Shown: positions 25,483-35,318, counted from the stretch's first letter. The stretch: 64,000 nt of DNA from Devosia insulae DS-56 (GCF_000970465.2 NZ_LAJE02000072.1:1-64000); one strand, 5' to 3'. Notes: generated from the sequence alone by a model not told the origin. Translations and numbers: made by a program.

Positions 25483-25624
25483 AGCACTTCGTGCGTCCAA
25501 GTATTCCGCCTGGGGCCAGTGCGCCCCGGGCGCTTTTGTGCGTGCGCTTGGCGTAGCCCTGCGACACATGCTAGAGACCCCGCCTTGCCGGCACTTCCGC
25601 CGGCAATTTCCATTGGAGATGAAA

Positions 25625-27595
25625 ATGATCAAGGTGACGTTCCCCGACGGTGCAGTACGCGACTATGCGCGTGGCACCACCGGGACCACCGTGGTCGAGG
25701 GCATCTCCCCAAGCCTCGCCAAGAAGACGGTCGCCATGAAGTGGAACGGGGTCCTCAGCGACCTCACGGATCCGCTCGAGGCAGACGGCACGATCGAGTT
25801 CGTGATGCGCGACAGCGTCGACGGGCTCGGGCTGATCCGTCACGATGCGGCGCACGTGCTCGCCGAGGCGGTGCAGGAGCTGTGGCCTGAGACGCAGGTC
25901 ACCATCGGTCCGGTGATCGAGAACGGCTTCTATTACGACTTCAAGCGTGACACGCCGTTCAGCGAGGATGACTTCGGCACCATCGAAAAGAAGATGGCCG
26001 AGATCATCGCGCGCGGCGCCGCCTTCACCAAGGAAGTGTGGTCGCGCGACGAGGCCAAGCGCGTGTTCGCCGCCAAGGGCGAGAACTTCAAGGTCGAGCT
26101 GGTCGACGCCATTCCGGCCGACCAGATGATCAAGATCTACAAGCAGGGCCAGTGGTTCGACCTCTGCCGCGGCCCGCACATGCGCTCGACCAAGGACATC
26201 GGCACGGCGTTCAAGCTGACCAAGGTGGCCGGCGCTTACTGGCGTGGCGACAGCAACAATCCAGTGCTGAGCCGCATCTATGGCACGGCCTTCGCCAGCC
26301 AGAAGGAACTCGACGAGTACCTGCACATGCTCGAGGAGGCCGAGAAGCGCGACCATCGCAAGATCGGCCGCGAGCTCGACCTGTTCCACCTGCAGGAGGA
26401 GGCGCAGGGCTCGGTGTTCTGGCACCCCAAGGGCTATGTGCTGTACAACCAGCTGGAAGCTTACATCCGCCGGCGCGTCAACGCCGATGGCTATAACGAG
26501 GTGAAGACCCCGCAGCTGATGTCGTCCAAGTTCTGGGAGGCCTCGGGCCACTGGGGCAAGTATCGCGAGAACATGTTCGTGGTTCCCGACGAGGTGCCCG
26601 GCACCGAGGAAGAGGGGCCGGTGCTGAGCGGCAAGGGCGAGTTGATGGCGCTGAAGCCGATGAACTGCCCGGCCCATATCCAGATCTTCAACCAGGGCAT
26701 CAAGAGCTACCGCGATCTGCCGTTGCGGATGGCTGAGTTCGGCTGCTGTCACCGCAACGAAGCGCATGGGGCGCTGCATGGACTGCTGCGCGTCCGCCAG
26801 ATGACCCAGGACGACGCCCACATCTTCTGCACCGAGGAGCAGATCCAGTCCGAGACCGAGCGTTTCGTGCACCTCTTATATTCGGTGTACGAGCAACTGG
26901 GCTTCGACAATGTGGTGATCAAGCTGGCGACCCGTCCGGAGAAGTTCGGCGGTACCATCGAGCGCTGGAACGCCGCCGAGAAGGCGCTGGGCGACGCGCT
27001 GCTCGCCACCGGCTACAAGTTCGAGATTGCCGAGGGCGACGGCGCCTTCTATGCGCCCAAGCTCGAGTTCCACATGAAGGACGCTATCGGGCGCTCCTGG
27101 CAGGTGGGAACGCTGCAGCTCGACTACGTGCTGCCGGAGCGGCTGAACGCCACCTACGTGGCCGAAGACGGCTCGCGGAAGTATGCGGTGATGCTGCATC
27201 GCGCCATCCTCGGCTCGCTCGAGCGCTTCATCGGGGTGATGATCGAGCACTATGCCGGCAAGATGCCGATGTGGCTGGCGCCGACCCAGGTGGTGGTGGC
27301 GACCATCGTCTCGGAGGCCGATGACTATGCCCAGAAGCTGGTCGACCGGCTGAAGGCGGGCGGCATCCGGGCCGAACTCGACGCGCGCAACGAGAAGATC
27401 AACTACAAGGTGCGCGAGCACTCGGTGCAGAAGGTGCCGCTGATGTTCGTGGTCGGCAAGCGCGAGGCGGAGGAGGGGACCGTATCGGTGCGTCGCCTCG
27501 GCACCGAGGGTCAGAAGGTGATCGCCGCAACTGACGCGATCATCGAGCTGATGGCGGAAGCCGTGCCGCCGGACCTCAAGCAGCAGGCTGCATAA
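25625..27595 (+). CDS. thrS: Threonyl-tRNA synthetase
   Basis: 656 residues from ATG at 25625, six bases after GGAG. Charges tRNA-Thr. Domains: TGS (residues 1-63), editing/SAD domain (about 70-225), class II catalytic core with motif 2 ([20 protein letters not shown]) and motif 3, zinc ligands in MNCPAH, HGL and the C-terminal His, then the anticodon-binding domain ([17 protein letters not shown]). Complete. A strong terminator follows. Confidence 0.97.
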   Translation: MIKVTFPDGAVRDYARGTTGTTVVEGISPSLAKKTVAMKWNGVLSDLTDPLEADGTIEFVMRDSVDGLGLIRHDAAHVLAEAVQELWPETQVTIGPVIENGFYYDFKRDTPFSEDDFGTIEKKMAEIIARGAAFTKEVWSRDEAKRVFAAKGENFKVELVDAIPADQMIKIYKQGQWFDLCRGPHMRSTKDIGTAFKLTKVAGAYWRGDSNNPVLSRIYGTAFASQKELDEYLHMLEEAEKRDHRKIGRELDLFHLQEEAQGSVFWHPKGYVLYNQLEAYIRRRVNADGYNEVKTPQLMSSKFWEASGHWGKYRENMFVVPDEVPGTEEEGPVLSGKGELMALKPMNCPAHIQIFNQGIKSYRDLPLRMAEFGCCHRNEAHGALHGLLRVRQMTQDDAHIFCTEEQIQSETERFVHLLYSVYEQLGFDNVVIKLATRPEKFGGTIERWNAAEKALGDALLATGYKFEIAEGDGAFYAPKLEFHMKDAIGRSWQVGTLQLDYVLPERLNATYVAEDGSRKYAVMLHRAILGSLERFIGVMIEHYAGKMPMWLAPTQVVVATIVSEADDYAQKLVDRLKAGGIRAELDARNEKINYKVREHSVQKVPLMFVVGKREAEEGTVSVRRLGTEGQKVIAATDAIIELMAEAVPPDLKQQAA

Positions 27596-27606
27596 GCCCA
27601 AGAAAC

Positions 27607-27640
27607 ATGAAAGGGGCCGCAGCGATGCGGCCCCTTTCAT
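27607..27640. terminator. Bidirectional terminator after thrS
   Basis: Perfect 15-base stem ATGAAAGGGGCCGCA with its complement and a four-base loop, between the convergent thrS and small secreted protein genes; A/T-rich ends on both sides. Confidence 0.85.
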
Positions 27641-27648
27641 CTGAGCTG

Positions 27649-27933
27649 TCAGAGCTTGACGGTTGGTTCGTAGTAGCAGTTGTCGGCGACGAGGAGCGTC
27701 TCGCCCGACCGCATCGCGCCCAGCAGGCTCTCGATCACGTAGTTGCAGTCCTTCTCGGACTGGACCAGCGAGCCCTGGTCGAGCTGCTCGCAATAGCCGC
27801 CGGGGCGCTTGTAACCCTCGGGGGCACCGGGGCCGCAAAGCGCACTGGCGCTCGAATCGGCGAGTACCGGGGTGGCGACTGGGAATGCCGCCGACGTGGC
27901 GAGCAGCAGGGCAATGGCAAGGATCTTCTTCAA
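27649..27933 (-). CDS. Small secreted Cys-rich protein (paralogue A)
   Basis: 94 residues. Signal peptide 1-25 (KKILAIALLLATSAAFPVA, cleavage near VLAD). The mature part holds the motif LCGPGAPEGYKRPGGYC, plus two further cysteines (KDCNYV and DNCYYE), fitting two disulfides. It is clearly homologous to the protein at 28638-28937, which keeps the same signal peptide sequence FPVATP and the same motif. No known family; a lineage-specific secreted protein. Confidence 0.7.
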   Translation of the reverse strand: MKKILAIALLLATSAAFPVATPVLADSSASALCGPGAPEGYKRPGGYCEQLDQGSLVQSEKDCNYVIESLLGAMRSGETLLVADNCYYEPTVKL

Positions 27934-28107
27934 GTTTCTCTCCTGAACGGGTTGCCAGCGAACTGGCAGGGAAGCGGGTGTGTGGCCCGCCGATGGGGGA
28001 GAGGCTTAATGAGGCCGGCGTGAATTGAAGCCGAACCCGGCATTCAATGTCGGTTCATAATCATAATACGACTTATGACTATTTGCCCCTGACTCGAACT
28101 GCAAACG

Positions 28108-28140
28108 GAAAAGGGCCCGTCCATTGGACGAGCCCTTTTC
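28108..28140 (-). terminator. Terminator after the cupin gene
   Basis: Stem GAAAAGGGC(c)CGTCC with GGACG(a)GCCCTTTTC, one mismatch, three-base loop; read on the minus strand it follows the cupin stop and ends in a T-rich run. Confidence 0.75.
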
Positions 28141-28159
28141 TTAAATCGGGATCGGTTGC

Positions 28160-28516
28160 CTAGGCGGCAGCGATCTGGATGGTGATTTTGCAGGCATCAC
28201 GTGCCGGCTGCGCCGGCGCGGTGCGGCAGAGCAGCCGGGCGGCCTCGTCTCCGACGCTGCGGTAGGCGAACCAGGCCTTGGCGGGGATACGGACGAAGGA
28301 CCCGGCGCCAACATAGCCGGCCGCGCCGTTCACCATCAGCTCGATCATGCCCTGTTGCACCACGAGGACCGTTTCGGCCGCTTCGTGCTGGTGTGGGCCC
28401 ACCTGGACCTGCGGCGGCAGCGTGTGCGACTGCGCCTGATACTGGAAACCGGCACCGCAGGGATTGGCGACATGAACGACGCGATCACCAGCGATGAAAA
28501 ATGCATGCCTCGACAT
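28160..28516 (-). CDS. Cupin domain protein
   Basis: 118 residues from ATG at 28516. Single cupin with the first motif GPHQHEAAETVLVVQQG (two His and a Glu as metal ligands) and the second motif in GAGSFVRIPAKAWF, where the usual histidine is replaced by a tryptophan-containing stretch. Function unknown. It sits between the two paralogous small secreted protein genes, on the same strand. Confidence 0.7.
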   Translation of the reverse strand: MSRHAFFIAGDRVVHVANPCGAGFQYQAQSHTLPPQVQVGPHQHEAAETVLVVQQGMIELMVNGAAGYVGAGSFVRIPAKAWFAYRSVGDEAARLLCRTAPAQPARDACKITIQIAAA

Positions 28517-28637
28517 TGCGAGTCCCCCCCAAGGGACGTGTGTCCGAAACGTGCTGCCGTATCTAAGATAGGGCAGATGAATGGCATTTGAATAGGCCGA
28601 AAGAGGAAGCGGCCCAAAGACCGCTTCCCGAGAGTTC

Positions 28638-28937
28638 TCAGACCGCCGCGAACGAGGGCAGCTCGCTGTCGTAGCAGTACTCGACGACGAGGATCGGCTT
28701 GGCCGCGGCGCCGAGGAAGAAGCTGGCCGGCACGTACGGCGCGCAACCTTCCTCGGTTTCGATGAGCGACTTGTTTTCAGTGATGGTTTGGCAATAGCCG
28801 CCGGGGCGCTTGTAGCCTTCCGGGGCGTCGGGACCACACAGCGTGCTCTTGCTGGCGTCGAAAGCGAACGACGGGGTGGCGACCGGGAAGGCAACAATGG
28901 ACGCAGCCAGCAAAGCCAGCGCAATGGTCTTCTGCAT
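28638..28937 (-). CDS. Small secreted Cys-rich protein (paralogue B)
   Basis: 99 residues. Signal peptide 1-25 (TIALALLAASIVAFPVA). Mature part with LCGPDAPEGYKRPGGYC and two more cysteines (EGCAPY and EYCYDS), matching paralogue A at 27649-27933. Start ATG after AGGAG (GAGAATAG spacing). The duplication is separated by the cupin gene, so it predates or includes an insertion there. Confidence 0.7.
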   Translation of the reverse strand: MQKTIALALLAASIVAFPVATPSFAFDASKSTLCGPDAPEGYKRPGGYCQTITENKSLIETEEGCAPYVPASFFLGAAAKPILVVEYCYDSELPSFAAV

Positions 28938-29067
28938 TCTATTCTCCTGTTAGACGAGCGTTCCGCGCAGGGGCGGAACGTGAGGCGGAACATATCGTCC
29001 GCATCAATGGCCGGTCTGATAGGAGGCGGGTTTTGAACGGATCCCGAACTTGCGGTTCAGGCGGAGT

Positions 29068-29364
29068 TCAGCGAATTACCGGGTCGCGGAATTGCACGCC
29101 GAGCTCTTTCACGGAGCGCCAGATGACAATACAGGCCTGCGGGCGCACCTTCTCGACCACGAGGTCGAAGGTCCGCGGAATACGGGTGACTGACGCCACC
29201 TCAAGCTTGGCGCCGGTCTCTGACAGGTTGCGGATGATGCAGCGGATCCGCGTGCGGCCACCATCGAAGACGATCGTCGCCTCGATGATGGTGTTGCGAC
29301 GCGGCGAAAGCCGCTTCTCGAGACGGATATCCAAGCTCAAACCCCCAAAGCCCAGGCGGGACAA
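29068..29364 (-). CDS. PilZ domain protein
   Basis: 98 residues from TTG at 29364; a second TTG at the LDIR codon, seven bases after GGGGG, is an alternative. Motifs EKRLSPRRNT (RxxxR) and NLSETGAKLE (the (D/N)xSxxG motif) define a cyclic di-GMP-binding PilZ domain. No other domain. Located beside an adenylate cyclase gene, but no functional link can be shown. Confidence 0.75.
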   Translation of the reverse strand: MSRLGFGGLSLDIRLEKRLSPRRNTIIEATIVFDGGRTRIRCIIRNLSETGAKLEVASVTRIPRTFDLVVEKVRPQACIVIWRSVKELGVQFRDPVIR

Positions 29365-29422
29365 TGCCGATGCGGTGTTGGAGAACCACTTACAGAATGG
29401 ATAAAGTTACGCCGCGAGTTGC

Positions 29423-31189
29423 CTATTGCAATCCGGCCAGTTGCAGGCCTTGCAGATAGCGCGCCAGCAGTGACGGATACATGAAGCGCAGTCCGTCGCC
29501 GATCGAGGCGAGGCTGACATCGGGATGCGCGTGCTGGAAACGCTGCAGCGCGTCGCGGGCCGCCGCCAGATCGCCATGATGCGCAAAGTAGACCGCGAGG
29601 TCACGATGCGGCCAGGTGAGGCCGGGACGCTCCGACATGGCGCGCTGGGCCCAGTCAATGGCCTGCTGCGGCCGGCCGGCGGCGAAGCTCGCAAGCCCCA
29701 TACCCAGGTGCACGTTGAAGGCGAACGGATCCATGGGCGAGAGCCGTGCTGAGCGTTCGAAGGCAGCGAGGCCTTCCTCGGGGGTGCCGAGATAGACGTG
29801 GCCCCAGCCGCGGCGCATCCAGGCCCAGGCGTGGTTCGGATCCAGCTCCAGTGCCCGATCGGCAAAGGCTACGGCCTGCCGGACATCGCCGCCGAGCATC
29901 ATCATGGCGGAGGCGAGGGCAGTGAGGGCCGTCGGGTCGTCGGCAACGTGCTGCGAGGCGGTTTCGACCAGGGCGCCAGCGGTGCGGCGCTCGGCGGCGA
30001 AATCGGTTGTCCAGTTATAGGCGACCTGCTGGCCGTGCGCCCAGGCGGCCAGCGCCGCGGCGAGGCCGTAATGCGGTTCGAGCGCCAGCGCCCGGGTCAG
30101 CAGCGCAATGGCCTCGCGGTTGTCGTCGGGGCTGTGCGACCAAAGGTGGGGCAGGGAGCGCATCACCAGGTCGTAGGCCGCGAGCGTCTCCGGGCGCTTC
30201 TTGCGGGCCCGTTCGACTTCGGCGCGGCGAATGGAAGGCTGGATGGCGCTCGCGACTTCAGCGGCCATGCGATCCTGCAGGTCGAACAGGTCGGCGACGG
30301 CGCCATCGATCTTGTTGGACCAGATGTGGCTGCCGGCCTCGGTCTCGACCAGCTGCGCGGTAATGCGAACGCGCTCGCCGACACGGCGCACCGAGCCCTC
30401 GACGACGTAGCGCACGCCCAGATCGCGGCCGATCTGGCGGATGTCGATGCCGGCGCGGCCCTTGTAGGTGAAGGCCGAGTTGCGGGCGATGACGAAGAAG
30501 TCCTTCACCCGGCTGAGCGTCGCGGTGATTTCCTCGACCACGGCATCGGCGAAATAGCTTTGATCGGCCTCGCCCGAGAGATTGTCGAACGGCAGGACAA
30601 CCACCGAGGGCCGATTGCTCGGCGGCGGGGGCGGCGGCGACTCGGGCTGCTGCGGGCGCGTCAGACCGGCGGGATGCCAGGCGTAAATGCGGACGGTCTT
30701 CGAAATATTCTTGAGCTCGGTCGGGCCCATGTCGACGAAGGGCAACTCGATGGTGCCATCGAGATACTGGTACATCCACTTGGTGATGCACATGCCGCCG
30801 GCCGGCGAGTGGCTCTGCACCCGCACCGCGAGGTTGATGCCGGAGCCGTAGAGGTCATTGCCGGCCACCAGCACGTCGGCGAGCACGATGCCGGCTCGCA
30901 CCTGGAACATCTCTCCGCCAGGGGCGTGGATCTTGCGCTCATGGATCTGCCGCTGCAGGTCGGCCGTCCATTGCACGGCGGCGACGACGCTGTTGAACTC
31001 AGCCAACAGGCCATCGCCCATGGTCTTGAAGACCTTGCCGCCGGCAGCGCCGATGGTGCGCGAGATCAGCCGATCGTAGACCCGCTGCACGAGGCGCAGG
31101 GTCTGACGTTCACTGCGCTCGACAAGGCGGGAATATCCCACGATGTCCAGCGATACGATCGGGACCAATCGGCGGTCGGGTTGAGCCAT
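29423..31189 (-). CDS. Class III adenylate/guanylate cyclase with FlgO-like and TPR domains
   Basis: 588 residues from ATG at 31189. Residues 8-175 are a class III cyclase domain: metal Asp in SLDIVGYSRL and in TMGDGLLAEF, and Asn/Arg of the transition-state site in GINLAVRVQ. A Pro-rich linker precedes the FlgO-like domain (VVVLPFDNLSGEADQSYFADAV, ARNSAFTYKG, GVRYVVEGSVRRVG) and then several TPRs (AFADRALELDPNHAWAWMRRG). Cytosolic; makes cAMP or cGMP in response to an unknown signal. This architecture is common in Hyphomicrobiales. Confidence 0.9.
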   Translation of the reverse strand: MAQPDRRLVPIVSLDIVGYSRLVERSERQTLRLVQRVYDRLISRTIGAAGGKVFKTMGDGLLAEFNSVVAAVQWTADLQRQIHERKIHAPGGEMFQVRAGIVLADVLVAGNDLYGSGINLAVRVQSHSPAGGMCITKWMYQYLDGTIELPFVDMGPTELKNISKTVRIYAWHPAGLTRPQQPESPPPPPPSNRPSVVVLPFDNLSGEADQSYFADAVVEEITATLSRVKDFFVIARNSAFTYKGRAGIDIRQIGRDLGVRYVVEGSVRRVGERVRITAQLVETEAGSHIWSNKIDGAVADLFDLQDRMAAEVASAIQPSIRRAEVERARKKRPETLAAYDLVMRSLPHLWSHSPDDNREAIALLTRALALEPHYGLAAALAAWAHGQQVAYNWTTDFAAERRTAGALVETASQHVADDPTALTALASAMMMLGGDVRQAVAFADRALELDPNHAWAWMRRGWGHVYLGTPEEGLAAFERSARLSPMDPFAFNVHLGMGLASFAAGRPQQAIDWAQRAMSERPGLTWPHRDLAVYFAHHGDLAAARDALQRFQHAHPDVSLASIGDGLRFMYPSLLARYLQGLQLAGLQ

Positions 31190-31304
31190 ACTGTATATGC
31201 TTCTGCTGCAAGCTCTCGCTCTATAGCACTGTGAAATGTAACGGAGATAGCCGCCGCACGTTCTGCTTAAGAACAATTCATATAAGGGGCGTCGTGGTGC
31301 CGCG

Positions 31305-32567
31305 TCAGGCCGCGGGCTGACAAGCGGCGGCGCGATCTAGCAGGAGGATGCGCTCACGTTCGTTGCGGGTGAGGCCAGCGGCGCGTTCGAACTCGCGCCG
31401 CGCCTCGGCCAGCCGGCCGAGTTTCACCAGGAAGTCGCCGCGGACGCTGGGCAGCAGGTGATAGCTCCTGAGCGCCGGGTCGTCGGCAATCAGGTCAAGG
31501 ATAGCGAGGCCCGAAGCAGGGCCGAAGGCCATGGAATGGGCGACGGCGCGGTTGAGCTCGATCACTGGACTCGGCGTCATTTCGGCGAGCATGTCGTAAA
31601 GCGCTGCGATGCGCCGCCAGTCGGTCTCGCCGGCCTTGCGGGCCCGGGCGTGGCAGGCGGCGATGGCGGCCTGCAGCACGTAAGGGCCGGCGCCGACCAG
31701 GCTCTCGGCCTTGTCGAGGGCAGCGAGACCGCGGCGGATCAGCATCTGGTCCCACAGGGCGCGATTCTGCTCGAGCAGTAGTACCGGTTCGCCATTGGCG
31801 CCGGTGCGGGCGCGGAGGCGTGAGGCCTGAATCTCCATCAGCGCGACGAGGCCGTGCACTTCGGCATCGTCGGGCGCGAGGCCGGCAAGGATGCGGCCCA
31901 GGCGCATCGCCTCCTCGCAGAGCTGCGGGCGGGTCCAGTCGTCGCCGGCGGTGGCCGAGTAGCCTTCGTTGAAGATCAGGTAGAGCACCTCGAGCACCGA
32001 GGCCATGCGCCCGGCGCGCTCCTCGGCCCTTGGGACCTCGAACGGCATGCCGGCCTCGGCGAGGCTCTTTTTGGCGCGGACGATGCGTTGCGCGATGGTC
32101 GGCTCGGCGGAAAGGAAGGCGCGGGCGATCTCGTCGGTGGTCAGCCCGCCGAGCAGGCGCAGCGTCAGCGCCACACGCGCCTCGGGCGACAGCACCGGAT
32201 GGCAGGAGGTGAAGATCAGCTTCAGCAGGTCGTCGCCGACATCGTCATCGAGCGGGGTATCGAGGTCCGGCGCGGTCGACTCGATCTCGCGGAGGTCGTA
32301 GCCGAGCTCGTCGAGCTTGCGCGCCGCCATCTTGTTGCGCCGGAAATAGTCGATGGCCCGGCGCTTAGCGGTCTGCATCAGCCAGGCGCCCGGGTTGCGG
32401 GGGACACCGCTGTCCGGCCAGTGATTGAGGGCGACGATCAGCGAATCCTGCGCCAGTTCTTCGGCAAGGCCGACATCGCGCACGATTCGCGTCAGACCGG
32501 CGATCAGCTTGGCCTGCTCGATGCGGAACACCGCCTCGATGGCGCGATGGGTTTCTCTCTCGGTCAT
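31305..32567 (-). CDS. ECF sigma factor with C-terminal TPR-like extension (ECF42 type)
   Basis: 420 residues. Residues 1-180 hold sigma region 2 (ELAQDSLIVALNHWP, PGAWLMQTAKRRAIDYFRR) and region 4 (LSPEARVALTLRLLGGLTTDEIARAF). The remaining 240 residues form the helical DUF6596-type extension characteristic of ECF42. ECF42 sigma factors are genetically linked to DGPF/YciI-like proteins; here two such genes lie directly upstream on the same strand. The first DGPF gene ends 59 bp before the sigma start, so a three-gene operon is likely. Confidence 0.9.
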   Translation of the reverse strand: MTERETHRAIEAVFRIEQAKLIAGLTRIVRDVGLAEELAQDSLIVALNHWPDSGVPRNPGAWLMQTAKRRAIDYFRRNKMAARKLDELGYDLREIESTAPDLDTPLDDDVGDDLLKLIFTSCHPVLSPEARVALTLRLLGGLTTDEIARAFLSAEPTIAQRIVRAKKSLAEAGMPFEVPRAEERAGRMASVLEVLYLIFNEGYSATAGDDWTRPQLCEEAMRLGRILAGLAPDDAEVHGLVALMEIQASRLRARTGANGEPVLLLEQNRALWDQMLIRRGLAALDKAESLVGAGPYVLQAAIAACHARARKAGETDWRRIAALYDMLAEMTPSPVIELNRAVAHSMAFGPASGLAILDLIADDPALRSYHLLPSVRGDFLVKLGRLAEARREFERAAGLTRNERERILLLDRAAACQPAA

Positions 32568-32625
32568 AGTGACGGATCAGACCAAATCCGATCCGCCGGA
32601 GCAAGATGCCGGACGCTCGCACGGC

Positions 32626-33051
32626 TTACTCAGGCTTGCCGAGCGCATTGCGGGCAGCGTCCCTGCTGGCCATGGCCTCGGTATAGGCGTCGCCAAAATC
32701 CTCCTCGGTGAACAGCTGGCGAATCTCGATCTCGACATTGCCGTGGCCGTCGAGCCTGGGCCAGCCTTTGACCCATTCGATCGCCGCCTCGCGCGACGGC
32801 ACTTCGATCAGGGTGTAGCCGGCGATCAGCTCCTTGGCTTCGGCGAACGGTCCGTCGATGACGGTTGGCCTGCCATTGTTGAACTTCACCTTGGCGCCGC
32901 GGGAGGTCGGCATCAGGCCGGAGCCGGCAATGACGATGCCGGCCTTGGCCGCATCCTCGTGGAACTGCGTCATGTCGGCGATGAGCTCCGCACCCGGCAT
33001 TACCCCGGCCTCGGTCTCGGCGTCCGCCCGGCGGATGACCATGAACTTCAT
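32626..33051 (-). CDS. YciI-like DGPF domain protein
   Basis: 141 residues. The DGPF signature is at VIDGPFAEAKELIAGYTLIEV in the middle, with KFMVIRRADAETEAGVMP at the N-terminus. DGPF proteins adopt the ferredoxin-like YciI fold and accompany ECF42 sigma factors; their chemistry is unknown. It is the middle gene of a likely operon with another DGPF gene and the sigma factor. It shares clear similarity with the neighbouring DGPF protein, so they are tandem paralogues. Confidence 0.88.
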   Translation of the reverse strand: MKFMVIRRADAETEAGVMPGAELIADMTQFHEDAAKAGIVIAGSGLMPTSRGAKVKFNNGRPTVIDGPFAEAKELIAGYTLIEVPSREAAIEWVKGWPRLDGHGNVEIEIRQLFTEEDFGDAYTEAMASRDAARNALGKPE

Positions 33052-33090
33052 GTCGATGTCCTCGTGTTGTCGTTAGTTGGTGATGGGCTT

Positions 33091-33498
33091 CTAGGTGGCG
33101 TCGCGCCAGGCCTGTTCCTGGGCGACGGCCTCCGCCGGGACGATCTCGGCGAAGTCAGCCGCCTCGAACACGCGCCTGAGCTCGATGGTCTCGCCATCGT
33201 CGAGCGGGATGCGCTTGACCCACTCGAGCGCCTCGTCGCGCGACTTGGCGCTGATCACCCAGAAGCCTGCGATCAGTTCCTTGGTTTCGGCAAACGGGCC
33301 ATCCCTGACGATCAGGCTGCCGCCTTCCGAGGTGACGCGGGCGCCCTGACCCGAGGGGTGCAGGCCCTCGGCAGCCAGCAGCACGCCGGCGTTGATGAGC
33401 GCCTCGTTGAAGCGGCCCATCGCCTCGAAGCTTTCGGGCGGCGGCATGATGCCGGCTTCGCTGTCGGCGGTGGCTTTGACGATGATCATGAAGCGCAT
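33091..33498 (-). CDS. YciI-like DGPF domain protein
   Basis: 135 residues from ATG at 33498, after AAGGAG; the frame is open upstream but the extension is not homologous. Motif IVRDGPFAETKELIAGFWVI marks the family; the N-terminus MRFMIIVKATADSEAGIMP parallels that of the adjacent gene. First gene of the DGPF-DGPF-sigma unit. Confidence 0.88.
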   Translation of the reverse strand: MRFMIIVKATADSEAGIMPPPESFEAMGRFNEALINAGVLLAAEGLHPSGQGARVTSEGGSLIVRDGPFAETKELIAGFWVISAKSRDEALEWVKRIPLDDGETIELRRVFEAADFAEIVPAEAVAQEQAWRDAT

Positions 33499-33618
33499 CT
33501 TCGGTCTCCTTGTGCCCGGACGTCGCGGCCCGTACGGCGCGAGTTCATCCTGCTTCAGTGACACGACGAGCGACCGATCGAGAGATCGACACGGGCTGTG
33601 AAGATTTTCGAGATGGCC

Positions 33619-34623
33619 TCAATAGACCGCGGTGAGGACCTCGATCTCCTTGGCCGCACCGGGCTGGACCTGGAACTCGCGGTTGTAGACCTGGTCGCCA
33701 CGCTTGGCGAAGACCAGGTAGTCGCCTTCGCCCAGTACAGTCGAAGGGAAGGCGCCGATATTGGAGAAGACCGTCTGCCCGTCGGCGGTCTTCACCGTCC
33801 AGTCGATATCGGCGATGGCCTCGCCACCGGCCTCACTGACCAGCTTGAAGGAGATCTGCGCCGCGCGATGGTAGAGGGTTGCGTCGGTCAACTGCCCCGG
33901 CTCGACGCGCAGGTCCGCGCGCACCACGGCATTCACATCGCCGAAATACGAGACGATGTGATAGGTGCCGGCATTGAGGGTGACAATGTCGTTGGGGCTG
34001 AGGTTCTGCGCCACCATGGTCCGGTCTGCCTCGGTGCTGCCGCTGGTATAGATGTCGAAGCGCAGCAGGTTGATCGGGATGGCGACGTCGCCGGTCACCG
34101 CCGCGTTGAGACGCATGGCGCCGGCATCTAGGATCAGGGATTTGGAGTTGTTGCCCTCTGCCACGGTCAGCGTGTCGGTGGTCTGGGCGCGACCATAAGC
34201 GACGTGCACTACATAGCTGCCGGGCGGTAGTTCGAGATGCGCGGTGGCGTCATCGGATTTCTGCGCCAGCACCAGGTCGCCCGAGGCATCGGTGCGGGTC
34301 TCGAACACCCGCCAGGTGACGCCGTCGGGCAGGGAATTGCCGTCCTCGGTGATCTTGGCCATCAGCGTCACGGGCTGCGGCGTGGTGTTGACGGCCTCTG
34401 CCTCGGCGGCGGCTGCCGCCGGCCCGGGATCGACGATGGGCGTCTCGGTCGCCTCGGGGGTGGCAATCTCGGCAGCGGGCGCGTTGGCCAGTTGTTCGAC
34501 GGCCTGCTGCGGCATGCGGTCGGCGCGGCGGGGCAGGGGAACCGGTGGGTCTTCGGCGATTGCCAGCATCGGCGCGAGCATCGCCGCGATCCCGAGAATG
34601 CCGATCCAATACCTGAGCTTCAC
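33619..34623 (-). CDS. Secreted repeat-type beta-sandwich protein
   Basis: 334 residues from GTG at 34623; ATG further upstream would add a basic, unconserved stretch. Residues 1-23 form a signal sequence (YWIGILGIAAMLAPMLAIAED). After a Pro/Ala/Glu linker (about 24-85) come three beta-rich repeats, each ending in a glycine-tyrosine turn (PPGSYVVHVAYG, NAGTYHIVSYFG, GEGDYLVFAKRG). They resemble carboxypeptidase-regulatory-like domains. Predicted periplasmic or envelope protein; function unknown. Confidence 0.7.
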   Translation of the reverse strand: MKLRYWIGILGIAAMLAPMLAIAEDPPVPLPRRADRMPQQAVEQLANAPAAEIATPEATETPIVDPGPAAAAAEAEAVNTTPQPVTLMAKITEDGNSLPDGVTWRVFETRTDASGDLVLAQKSDDATAHLELPPGSYVVHVAYGRAQTTDTLTVAEGNNSKSLILDAGAMRLNAAVTGDVAIPINLLRFDIYTSGSTEADRTMVAQNLSPNDIVTLNAGTYHIVSYFGDVNAVVRADLRVEPGQLTDATLYHRAAQISFKLVSEAGGEAIADIDWTVKTADGQTVFSNIGAFPSTVLGEGDYLVFAKRGDQVYNREFQVQPGAAKEIEVLTAVY

Positions 34624-34739
34624 CCTAAGACCCCGCAACCGGCGCCCCGCAGCGCCTCGCTTCAAAATGCCTCGCGTGCCTACGCTTGGATTGGGGAAAA
34701 GCTGTGTCATAAGGACCGGACGCTCGCAAGGACCAGACC

Positions 34740-35318
34740 ATGCCCATCAACGCTGCAGTGCGCGACTACCTGAAAACCCGCCGTTCCGTCGGTATCGGCT
34801 TCCTCAAGGATCCCGGCCCGACGCCCGAAGAACTGCAGGAAATCCTGACCATTGGCACGCGCGTGCCCGACCATGGCAAGTTCGTGCCGTGGCGGCTGAT
34901 TCTGATCGAGGGCGATGACCGCATCAAAGCCGGCGAGAAGCTCGCCGAGATCGCGAGGCGTAAGCGCCCCGAACTCGACGAGGCCGGGCTCGATATCGAG
35001 CGGCGGCAGTTCCTGCCAGCTCCGGTAACCATCGGCGTGCTGCTGTCGCCCAAGCCGAACCCCAAGGCGCCGGAAATGGAGCAGCTGCTGTCGGCCGGCA
35101 ATGTCTGCTTCAACCTCTCGCACGCAGCCTTTGCCATGGGCTTTGCCGCCAGCTGGACCAACCGCTGGTACGGCTTCGACACCGAGGCGCAGACCATGCT
35201 CGGGGCGCGCGGTGGCGAACGCTTTGTCGGCTTCATCCATATCGGCACCCCGACCACGGTGATCGAAGATCGCGACCGGCCGAACCTCGATGAGGTGGTG
35301 ACGCGGTGGCAAGGCTAA
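34740..35318 (+). CDS. Nitroreductase family protein (YdjA-like)
   Basis: 192 residues, the short YdjA type. FMN-binding pattern: RRSVGIGFLKDPGPT near the start, GTRVPDHGKFVPWRL in place of the usual APSxxNxxPW, and the C-terminal GFIHIGTP. Such enzymes reduce nitro or quinone compounds with NAD(P)H. ATG start; divergent from the secreted beta-sandwich gene. Confidence 0.88.
   Translation: MPINAAVRDYLKTRRSVGIGFLKDPGPTPEELQEILTIGTRVPDHGKFVPWRLILIEGDDRIKAGEKLAEIARRKRPELDEAGLDIERRQFLPAPVTIGVLLSPKPNPKAPEMEQLLSAGNVCFNLSHAAFAMGFAASWTNRWYGFDTEAQTMLGARGGERFVGFIHIGTPTTVIEDRDRPNLDEVVTRWQG

Noticed and set aside
25571-26872. A long minus-strand frame across thrS
   Set aside because: Antisense to thrS, with Leu/Ala/His-rich composition and no homology.
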